The notes below the pieces were generated by a model, which saw only the letters and a list, made by a program, of their open reading frames with translations, did no database searches and had not been told where the DNA came from. A stretch of 64,000 bases of DNA from Euonymus europaeus. Its lineage: Eukaryota > Streptophyta > Magnoliopsida > Celastrales > Celastraceae. The DNA is taken from positions 7,579,001 through 7,643,000 of the forward strand of contig OY756972.1 in assembly GCA_963580455.1 (NCBI GenBank), in the 5' to 3' direction. Below are positions 55,401-64,000 of this stretch, in pieces. The position numbers were made by a program, and so were the translations under genes. Within the stretch, counting starts at the first letter, position 1. Each line of letters begins with the position of its first letter.

Positions 55401-57270
55401 GGCCATTCCCTTCATATAGAAAGGGTTGAGGGTTCAGTGTCCCAAAGGTCTGTAGACAACAATGACCGACAAGTGCTACCATTTTTGAAAAAAGAAAGAC
55501 TAATAACATGTGGACCTTATTAATCACCTTGAGCCACCTAAACAAAACCCCAGCAGTCTCGACTATCGTGCTTCCACAAACATTAGCAGACACATGACTG
55601 GCATACCATTGATACCTACTATACCCAACCATTTTAGGTCAAACGAATTAGTTTGGTTTGTCACCAAGTTTGAACTTCAACGTGCCCATCTCCGTTTGAC
55701 GAGAGCTGACCCATCTGCATGTACTATAAGTAACACTAAAATGCCGCATGATTCAATGTGAAGTGCATTGGCATCCATCCATGTTGCACAAATCTTATAG
55801 AGGAACAAAGTACCAAGAATTGTTTTTGTAATTTTAAATTACCAATCAACAGCCCATATGATTGTCTCTACTCTACTCTTAAAGACAAGGAACTTGACTT
55901 TAAGAGTGAGGAACAAACTGTATAAACTAGAAATCATCCTCTTTTGAACTGGACTCTAAAGGGCAGTAGGCCGGCATCATCAAGCTTGATAGCCCAACAA
56001 ACTAAGGCTCATGAAGTCCGTTCGACATACATAGGTTTATAAACCCATTGGATTGACTCCCACGCAACCCTTCCATCACTAAGGCTTGTGAGCCCATTGA
56101 ATTAATGGTCACGAAGCCCATTCGACAGATAGGCTTATGAGCTCATTGAACTTAGGCCCACGCAACCCTTCCATCACTAAGGCTTGTGAGCCCACCAAAT
56201 TGATTTTGATGAAGCCCGTTCAACACATAGGCTTGTGAGGCCATTGGATTGAGGCTCACACACCCTTCCATCATAATAGGCCTGCTTGGCCCAACAAATA
56301 AAAAGCCCATTGAGGCCCATACGACATATATGGCCATAAGTGCCCATCAAGCTCGGTAAAACTTACAGGCTAGGTCATCTATACAAATAACACTCAAAGT
56401 GTAAACCGATGTCAAACAAATGCCCAGTGGCCTAATACAAGCCTAATGCTTGACAGCTCACATGCCAAATATGTGAGCTAGAGCACTATAAATATGAGTA
56501 GTCTAAGTCTCATAAATCTCTCTCGATTGATATTCTGCTCTACTTCTCTTTCTAAAAATCTCTTCACTTTTTTCATTACAAATCTTCTCTCCGTCATCAG
56601 ACTTGCGTGCTTCAGGCTCACTTTAGTGATCATCTTCATTTAGATAATGTACAATTGACCAGGTTGTAAAAGGTGTCTTCGAGATCTGTCAACCCATGAC
56701 GCTTAGGCTTAATACAATTTTTTGTGTAGTGCAGATCCATTTAATAGCTAAATGCAGCCTTTTCTCAATCAATATGTCAATTGGATAAGGGTTGTTGAAC
56801 CGATCTGTGGTATTGACAATACGACGCGGCTACTCAAACATAGAATTGTTGTGGTGGTCACATTGATAGAGATTGAATTTAAGTTGTCAAAATACTCTGC
56901 GGCAAGACTTATCTGATTGAAATATCGTTTATTATACTGCCATTTTGATGGTGTTTTTAAAGAACAGAAAGCATGGCTGGAACCCTTTTTTCAATTTAAT
57001 ATATTGGAAAGCATGGCCAAGTTGTTCTCTTTATTCTTATGTTCCATTCTTTCTAAATAGTCCAGAAAACGCAGATGTCACTGCATTTAATGACCTAAAC
57101 TACTTTTGGAGGTTTTTGAGTCATATTATGTGGCTACTTAATTGTCAAGCAAAAACAAAATGAAGTCTTCGGATCTAAAGATAGTATAATAACATAAATG
57201 CCTAAGTGACAAATAATTGTTTGGGTTTTCAGGCATGTAGAATTGATCCTTAACCTCCTTTTCTTTGGTT
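55401..57270. other. LTR-like and intergenic sequence upstream of the EGF-like gene
   Basis: AGCACTATAAATATGAG near 56481 followed by a pyrimidine-rich 5' leader (56510-56610) suggests a plus-strand LTR promoter in about 55750-56800. No coding homology was found. The part right of 56940 is the probable host promoter region. Confidence 0.45.
56000..56285. repeat. 98-bp degenerate tandem repeat
   Basis: CGCAACCCTTCCATCACTAA and AGGCTTGTGAGCCCA recur at 98-bp steps (for example 56081 and 56179) with half-unit echoes (56131, 56229). About 2.5 to 3 copies with many substitutions. Confidence 0.8.
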
Positions 57271-57272
57271 AT

Positions 57273-57280
57273 TATTTAAA
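57273..57280 (+). promoter_or_regulatory. Possible TATA element of the EGF-like gene
   Basis: TATTTAAA lies 108 bp upstream of the ATG at 57388, a plausible spacing. Motif evidence only. Confidence 0.3.
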
Positions 57281-57387
57281 GGAACACTCATTCTGCATCT
57301 TCATAATCCCTGGCCTAGTGGGTCTTTATCTAATTTTTGTTTCGAGAATTTTTTTTTCCTTTGTTGTGTTTTCTTAAGAAAACATTC

Positions 57388-58880
57388 ATGGCTTCCTTTA
57401 AAAGAGAAGCCTTCCTAGCTTTGCTTCTGGTATTGCTTCCAATTATGGCTACGGGAGACGACTTGTTGTCTGGTTTCTATGGTACTGTAGCCGCTCTATG
57501 TATTTAGACACATATACTTGACCATGGTTTATTAAACATTGTGTTTGATGGTGGTGATTGCAGAGAAGGTGTGTGAAGAAGTAAACTGTGGAAAGGGAAA
57601 ATGCGAAGCAGGTATAGGATATGCATTCAACTACATCTGCGAATGCGATGGTGGTTGGAAGAGAACTCGAGACGACGATGTGAATGATGCTGCGCCATTT
57701 TTACCGTGTGTGATCCCAAATTGTAAGTCACTCTTGATGCAGGGACCCCCAACCCAGGACGATATCCACGCATGGGCCCTTTGGCGATGGGCTGTCAACC
57801 ACCTGGCCCGGCTCAGAGGCCGCAGCATGGCCAGCCAGCGAGGCCTAGCCCCAAGCATCAGGGTTGGGGTGTATGGCCCTGATGCTTGGGCCTAGGCCTC
57901 GCTGGCTGGCCATGCTGCGGCCTCTGAGCCGGGCCAGGTGGTTGACAGCCCATCGCCAAGGGGCCCATGCGTGGGTATCGTCCTGGGTTGGGGGTCCCTG
58001 CATCAAATTTTCTTCTATTTGGTGTCTTTATTTATTTTTTCTCAAGAAAACTTGATGATATTTGGTTGTACAGGTAGTCTAGACTACTCATGCCAGCCTG
58101 CACCACCTCCAGTACCTGAAACACAAGCTCCACTGAACATATCTTTCTTCGATCGTATATTCCCCCCTGAACTTTTCGTTTCTCTATCATCGTAATCATT
58201 TTATTTAGCTGATTGATTATTTTGTGTTTCTTAGCTTGTTATTGGGCGTACTGCGGGGAAGGAAGCTGCATAAGGGCACAAACATATACGTTCGAGTGTT
58301 CGTGCAAATCAGGGTTCTATAATCTCCTCGACACCTCGTACTTCCCATGCTACAGCGACTGTAAGAACAAAAGTAGTCAGTTTAACGTACATGTTCATAG
58401 TAGTATTGACTGTACAAGACTGAAACTTTCTGAATTTTGAAGGTACAATTGGATCCGACTGTTCACGTCTCGGAATTCAAGTTGCAAATCAGAAAACAAC
58501 CACCAATGGTCACACTAGGAGTCAAGGTAAGAATTTATTCAATTCTACTAGTGATTTCCTCGTTTCTTGTTCCCCTGCTTTTTTCCTGGAAAATTTTATT
58601 TTACATGCTCATTAAGTACGTAATCTCCTTCTTCTAGTCATCAAGAAAATCTATATACGTAGTATCTGCTGCTGATTTTAAAGACTCTTCTCAGAAAACT
58701 TGTCAAGTATGTTAAATCTATTAAATGGATAAAAAAGAAAGACATGTTCATGCAATAATAACATTTTTATCAATCTCTTTTTTACCATTTCTGCGCTATG
58801 CAGCAACCTCAATTCAGCCAGGGAAGTTCCACCAGATGATTGTGTTGATCGTGTCCATGGCTTTGGCTCTGAGGAAGTAG
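57388..58880 (+). CDS. Secreted two-repeat EGF-like cysteine-rich protein (six exons)
   Basis: Exons: 57388-57481, 57564-57722, 58074-58154, 58235-58360, 58443-58526 and 58804-58880; 206 residues. All five introns are GT-AG and all are phase 1, and the joined frame is open, which strongly supports the model. Residues 5-23 (FLALLLVLLPIMATG) form a signal peptide. Exon 2 holds repeat 1 (Cys 35, 40, 45, 57, 59, 80, 85). Exon 3 is a Pro-rich linker with Cys 91. Exon 4 holds repeat 2 (Cys 113, 118, 123, 133, 135, 150, 154). Both share C-x4-C-x4-C...C-x-C...C-x3/4-C. The last 14 residues contain a hydrophobic stretch (MIVLIVSMALAL) that could be a GPI-anchor signal or a membrane end. It resembles plant proteins annotated as EGF-like or notch-like; exact function is unknown to me. 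Intron 2 contains a large palindrome. Confidence 0.88.
57734..58006. repeat. Near-perfect 130-bp palindrome (foldback) in intron 2
   Basis: The left arm 57734-57863 and right arm 57877-58006 are reverse complements with 3 mismatches in 130 by my count, separated by a 13-bp loop. The ends are TTGATGCAGGGACC/GGTCCCTGCATCAA. It is strongly GC-rich in an AT-rich intron. No target duplication or coding function was found. Confidence 0.96.
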
Positions 58881-60534
58881 TACTTAATGCGTAGAAACAA
58901 GATCTCAGTTCATCTATTTGCTTGTATCATTACGTAGAACGTCCTCTTAGTTTCTTTTGTCAATATTTGTGGTAGTTATACGTTATTAAGCTTCCGTTTG
59001 TTACGCTTCCGTTTGTTACGGTACAAATTTTAATATCGTATAAACTGTAAAATTAATAATTAATATAGAAACAGTCAATTTACTACTAGGGTTTTGTAAA
59101 CCGGTTTAATAATGAAATAAATAGTTTTTGTTATAAAACATATTCAGGTGAGATTATTTTTCAAACAAAATTATCAAAATTATTAACACATACTTTATTA
59201 ATTATACATAAAACATTTACAGAAAAATAACATACGAGCACTCTAATTTTCCATACGATCAAAGTTCTGCTGCAATCTTATCTCTAATAATAGACATGGT
59301 GCTATCATTACTAATGAAATCATTATCTTCTTCATCAGTGGTCTCATTTGAAGTGTCTGCACCGCCTATGAATGCGTGGCTACTTGGTTCACTAATGGCA
59401 CACCTATAAAATCGAAGCTATAAACCCTAAAATAACCAAGATCAGACAAGGAGATCCACAGAATTTAGAAAATTATAACCTATATATAACTAACAACATA
59501 AGCTAAGGAAAGATAAATACGGTACCTGGAAGCTGAACTTGCTCAACCGGGCTTGTTGAGGGTTCCGCAATAGTGAGATACAAGTGAGGAACAGTGAGGG
59601 AGAGAGGGGCGAGGAGTGAACAAAATAGAGATGGAGAATAGATCGTCGATCTTCACAGCAGCAGGAAGAAGACTTTTTCGGGGAAAACCTTTGTCGCAGA
59701 GGAGAGGGAATGGTGGCGGGTATAGTTGTGGGGAAAGAAAAGATTTTAGTCTCGCTCTGGACACACGTGGACTTGTGAGTGTTAAAGAAAAATGGGTATA
59801 AGCTGTTAAACGCTTAGTGGAGAATTTTTCTTGTTGTTTGTCGTATAAAATGAGCCACAAAGTGTAAAATTCATCTGCATTTCTTGAGAAAAATATAGAA
59901 TTACTTTAAGCCAATCATCTACATTTCTTTTTATTGAACTATCATTTATGAAGTAGTTTTGACATTTCATTTCAATTGGAAAGATGTCCTTTAAAAGATC
60001 CAGCAACCAAGACTTGATCATATCATATAAGTACTTAGTTTAGGCTTCCTATGTAAGACAAAGATCCATCATCTTGTTATTTAAGCGACAGTGGCCGTAC
60101 TTCCATGTTGCATTTATTTAGATAATATGGCTATTTTAGTGAACTACATAGTTCATAATTTGATTTTTTTCCAAAGATTTTATTCAAGAAACTTAAAACT
60201 GGCAACAGGTACAAGTCATCTTTGTTTGTGATTAATAAAATTAGCTTATTCCTTTGTCAAAACATATCAACTTAAAGGAAGAAAATGGTTGTGGACATTC
60301 ATCTATTAATAAGAGTTGTCACTCAGAAAGAAAGACAAAGACGGTTATTGATCTATTGTAGTGATTTCTCATATTGACACACTGCATAAGCGGCAACAAA
60401 TCACTACAATAGCACTTAGAATGAGAGAATCCATTTGCACTGCTTCTATAAGCAACTTGGAGAATACATCTTCCTAAACATAATTCAAGGGACAAAAATC
60501 TACTTCGACTATTTTAGAGGTAGTATATGCATAC
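58881..60534. other. Downstream flank with transposon traces
   Basis: A direct repeat GCTTCCGTTTGTTAC occurs twice in tandem at about 58990-59020 and resembles PIF/Harbinger terminal sequence. An inverted pair CTATTGTAGTGATTT/AAATCACTACAATAG lies at 60353-60367 and 60398-60412. ORFs at 59543-59860 and 59806-60021 (minus) show no domain. Confidence 0.4.
59259..59402 (-). pseudogene. Possible last exon of a Harbinger-type nuclease relic
   Basis: The minus strand has an acceptor-like TTTTATAG at 59403-59410, then an open 47-codon frame ending TDEEDNDFISNDSTMSIIRD, KIAAEL and stop. An acidic stretch followed by RD-x-IA near the end is like the C-terminus of plant Harbinger-derived nucleases. Short and unsupported by other exons. 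Confidence 0.28.
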
Positions 60535-61366
60535 TGTTGGAGTATAGGTTCTACATTGTTGATTTTGTTGACCAATACATTACATGCTATATGACAATCT
60601 ATTGTTAATACCATTTCCATGTAAAACCAGGCCCAGCCCACATAGCTAGCCCGTGATGGTCAGTCAACGCTGGCCCAGGTAGATGATAGAAGCTGGCCCA
60701 AAAAGAACAGCCCATCAAGAAACAATTAGGCTCACTTGGGAGGAGTCCAAGTCCAGGGAGAAGTGTGCAAGAAGTATTCGTACAAATGTGGATCCACTAA
60801 CCAAACATGGACATATGGCAAGAGTTGTGCAAGTATTCAACTGCCCGGATTTGTTACACTATCTAGAAATTCAAGTTGGTGCTCGGAAAAATAGGAATTA
60901 ATGGAGGCAAGACGGCAGACATTACCGAACTTGATAGAAGACAAACCTTAAGAGAGGTGGTAGATAGGAGAAAAGGTATCAGCGAATCAATCCAGAAAAA
61001 CACAAGACTCAAACAGAGTTTTCTCTCAAAATATTATCAGACTTTCCTAGTGAATTCAGTGTCAATTCATATTGCCAGTACGTTATTCATCAGGATATCT
61101 TTGTATTTAAACCATTACTGTCAAGTATCAAATGTCGACTATCGTTGTGTGAATTTATGCTCGGTGTCATTTAGGGTTCATTTCTTTTTAATCTCAACGA
61201 AACATATCTTTAGTGGAGTTGGGAAACGTAAGATTACTAAGGTCCCAAGATAATCTGTACATTTGTTCGAACTATTTAGATAGTAATCGGTGTAATTTTA
61301 TTATTTGACAGTTTGAGATTCTTCAATCTCTGGCACACTTGCAACAAACACCATTTTGGGCCAACA
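60535..61366 (+). repeat. Ty3 element 5' LTR
   Basis: 832 bp, TGTTGGAGTATAGG...TTGGGCCAACA. Two chance ORFs (60683-60901, 60876-61253) lie inside. Confidence 0.75.
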
Positions 61367-61411
61367 ACGTTTTTCACACACTCGGTGGGACCTGAAGAAA
61401 AACTAAAGGAA

Positions 61412-63058
61412 ATGGCACCACGAACTCGCACTTCGGGAAAAGATCCAATGAATGAAAATGATGACGATCCGTCACGTGAACATGTGCCAATACAAGATGA
61501 TGTGACTGTCACCACTGATGGTGACAATGAAGAAAATTTGGAGCAGATCGACAGGCCTGCAGGCTTATCTGAAGAAGCTGCCATCCTGTTCCACCATTTT
61601 GCTAAAACACTGAAAAATATGGAGGTACGCTCGAACAAAACTATTGAGAGCATAGTGAAACAGGTGGACCGTAAGTTCGAGTAGAAATTGGAAGAGTTCA
61701 CTGTAGGGGGCATCCTACGAGGTAGAAAAGTAATCCTGTTGAATTAATGACTCCTCACTACATACCACCATCGCTGAGGTCAACAGCCAATGGCCAGACT
61801 TTTCAGCAAAACATCAATGTCAATACTAACCCAACAAATCATCCAAGCATCTACCTGTCACCTGAGGCCATAGGGCATAGTGCATGCAATGGCCCTTTGG
61901 GAGGAGTTCCTGGAGGAAATAGAGGAACGTGATGGGTCCAATCTACTGCTCTATCTCAGTTGCCACCAGTTGATCTAGATGCTGTTAGACAGATCGTACA
62001 AGAATTATATGGCCAGGGCATGAGGCAAATGGACTCACTAGAATATCATAAGCCTTATCCAGCTGTGGTAGATCGAGAAAATCCTTATCCACGAGAATTT
62101 AGAGTGTTGGACTTCACTCTGTTTGTTGGAGAAGAAGGATTATCCACTATGGAACACATTGGTCGCTTCACAGTGCAATACAGAGAACTTGGCAATTATG
62201 AAAACTTTGACAACCTAAGACTCAGGTTGTTTCCAAATTCACTGATATGAGCTGATTTTACTTCGTAGTCCACACAGCCAAGAAATTCTGTCAACACATG
62301 GTGGGAGATGGAAAGATCATTTCATACTCAATTCTTTCGGGCTTAGCCAGACATATTTGTGGCTGAACTGTCGAGGCTAGTGTAGAAACCTAGTAAAAAC
62401 ACTGATGCCTACATTGCCTATTTCAAGAAGTTGCAAAATACATGTAGGATATATCTGCTTGAATAAGAGTTTGTCAAAATGGCACAACAAGGGTTGGATA
62501 TCAAACTCAGGAAAAAATTTCAAGGTATGGAGTTTTATGATTTCTATGAAATGGCAGCGAAGGTAGCTAAATATGAGGAGCTGCGGAAAGAAGAATGAAG
62601 GAGAAAGAAGTCTTCTATGGGTACCTACTACAAAGAAGTAGAGGTAGATGCTACTGAAGTCACAACAAAGAAGAAGATTTGGGTTTGCCCAGTATTATCC
62701 AAACCTAAATCAGCTGAGGCAGCAAAGAAATAGCCCATTGGTAGCAATCTCAATTACACTTTTGATATCCCCAAAACAAAAGAAATTTTTGTGGCAGGAA
62801 AAGTTTGTGACATTTCCAGCAGGGCATAAGCTACCATCTCTCGAGGAAATCAAAGGAAAATACTACTGCAAGTACCATGATGTGTGGTCCCATACTACCA
62901 ACAACTGTTGGATGTTGAAGAATATGATCCTGGAGAATATCAACAAAGGAATCTTGTGTTTCTCTAACAAAGATTATATGTTGGTTGATGAAGACCCATT
63001 TTCGTCGGTAGCAATTGCCATGCACACTATCGATGTGGATTTACGTGACTATTTATAA
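61412..63058 (+). pseudogene. Ty3 gag
   Basis: MAPRTRTSGKDPMNENDDD opens at 61412 and ends at 61684; the frame is broken there and again near 61930. 61960-62250 encodes the conserved segment ENPYPREFRVLDF and STMEHIGRFTVQYRELGNYE. The C-terminal part at about 62760-63058 has TFPAGHKLPSLEEIKGKYYC, KYHDVWSHTTNNCWMLKN, a Cys/His cluster typical of this gag family, and ends in LRDYL. Frameshifts and stops separate the parts. Confidence 0.8.
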
Positions 63059-64000
63059 CTCAAACAAAAATTGGAGAAAATGGGGTCAGACATAGGAGCG
63101 AAAGACGTATTTTCCTCAACGCAACAAAGAGAAGAAGAACCAATCAAGAATTGTTTTATAAAACAACCAGCCAATACCCCCCGGGTAAATGTCAAGTGGT
63201 GAGGCATAAGAAGTTCCCAGCGCTTCTAACTAGAAGTCAACTAAGGAGGAAGCAAAGGTAGTACGCTGCCCACATTTGGCATTTACAGGGGACATAACGA
63301 CCATTATTCAAACATAGGAGTTGGACTTGGGTCCGGAAAGAGCAAGTAGGTGGTCAAACACTAGTGAAAGAATAACCACCTGTAAAAGATTTCACCATTG
63401 GAACAATCCAGGTACCATATGATTGTGCTACTCCTACTTTGGTTTCATTCAAATTGGTGCATTCCATCACCTATGCATCAACTCTTGGTGTGTTGGAGAG
63501 GAAATGATGTGGAGATCATCTGGGCAAATAATCATCCTTTCATGACTACCTCAGACCAGGTGGAAGCTCATTACTATTATGCTGAATATGGACCAATCAA
63601 ATGTATGGCAAAAGAGAAAGAGATGCAAAAAGTAGCGAAACACTTGTTACAACCATCGACCTTGATTTCATTTAGGACAAGTAGGTTGGAGCCAATCATT
63701 GAAGAAATCCCATGATGACACGATCCAAAGAGGAAAAAGAGGTAGTGGGGGCCACAATCAATAAACTAACTATGCAGGCTACCATAAAAAAAATTATGAT
63801 TGAAGAGATCGATGAAAAAGAGATGATAGTAGAAAAGGAAGATGGTTACAATGTGCAGCTGCAAGATGAAGAATTATGTTGGAATAACTTGAAAGCAGAA
63901 CTGGCTCATTTAGATGATTTATAGGCCGAATCTCAGGATGCTCTTAAGGAAGTAAACTGGGGGGGCAAAAAGAGCCTAGAGTGACATTCATCAGCGCTAC
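63059..64000 (+). pseudogene. Protease-proximal region of the Ty3 element
   Basis: 63398-63715 and 63712-63924 are open but show no catalytic motif. HPFMTTSDQVEAHYYYAEYG (about 63532-63594) occurs where linker sequence between protease and RT would be expected. Assignment rests on position. Confidence 0.45.

Larger units (their letters stand above)
60535..64000 (+). mobile_element. Ty3/gypsy element: 5' LTR, gag and start of pol, running off the window
   Basis: The LTR 60535-61366 has perfect 6-bp inverted ends TGTTGG/CCAACA. It is followed by a leader with CACTCGGTGGGACC (61379-61392), a common primer-region word in plant Ty3 elements, and a gag. The related relic at 25.7-28.4 kb shares two gag segments. 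Many stops show it is old. Confidence 0.82.

Noticed and set aside
57539..57895. 118-codon plus-strand ORF as a separate gene
   Set aside because: It is exon 2 of the EGF-like gene reading on into intron 2 and the palindrome; the GT-AG junctions keep a consistent phase-1 frame instead.
57631..58055. ORFs on both strands over the palindrome (57631-57858 minus, 57864-58055 plus) with the same peptide
   Set aside because: They are the two arms of one inverted repeat read in mirror fashion; no start context or homology supports translation.
60353..60412. CACTA transposon ends (TTGTAGTG ... CACTACAA)
   Set aside because: The two motifs face the wrong way for one element and no matching partner ends or 3-bp duplications were found.

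Overview
This window is nuclear DNA of a flowering plant, probably a eudicot (inference). It is AT-rich and packed with decayed LTR retrotransposons of plant Ty1/copia (Tork-, SIRE- and Ale/Retrofit-like) and Ty3/gypsy (Athila-like, chromovirus-like) types. Only two host genes can be supported: an intronless TIM23 mitochondrial import gene (23846-24397, minus) and a six-exon secreted protein with two EGF-like repeats (57388-58880, plus). No rRNA, tRNA, CRISPR or prokaryotic operon structure was seen.

Layout. 1-4576: a minus-strand copia element whose 3' end lies outside the window; every coding domain is broken. 4577-8599: mixed relics, including a minus-oriented LTR-like stretch. 8600-22200: the 3' part of a plus-strand Athila-like Ty3 element (integrase, env-position ORF, polypurine tract, 3' LTR). 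It carries three later insertions: a minus-oriented solo LTR (duplication GACCC), a complete copia element with 225-bp LTRs (duplication GCATA), and a 1.4-kb non-autonomous PIF/Harbinger element (duplication TTA). 22200-25236: TIM23, with telo-boxes in its 5' flank and a Tourist-like MITE 214 bp upstream of its ATG. 25300-34190: a possible SINE, a gag-bearing Ty3 relic, a gag-only Tork-like copia element, and a chromovirus-like pol relic.

34187-44640: a nest four levels deep. A minus-strand Ty3 relic is split by a SIRE-type solo LTR (GATAG). That LTR is split by a minus-strand Athila derivative with 1423-bp LTRs (TACAT). The derivative's right end was then rearranged by a 5-bp-microhomology joint that duplicated about 0.54 kb of flank plus a whole LTR. 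44903-53575: a deleted SIRE-type element whose 3' LTR holds two more solo LTRs. 53576-56940: another Athila-like LTR with its primer site, and an LTR-like region with 98-bp degenerate repeats. 57388-58880: the EGF-like gene; its second intron contains a 130-bp near-perfect GC-rich palindrome. 60535-64000: 5' LTR and gag of a Ty3 element related to the relic at 25.7-28.4 kb.

The transposons form a layered insertion history that can be read from target-site duplications and from comparison of homologous copies inside the window. The strongest candidates for follow-up are the intronic palindrome, the rearranged Athila derivative with its protease fused to an integrase tail, and the 182-bp triplication inside the copia integrase region.
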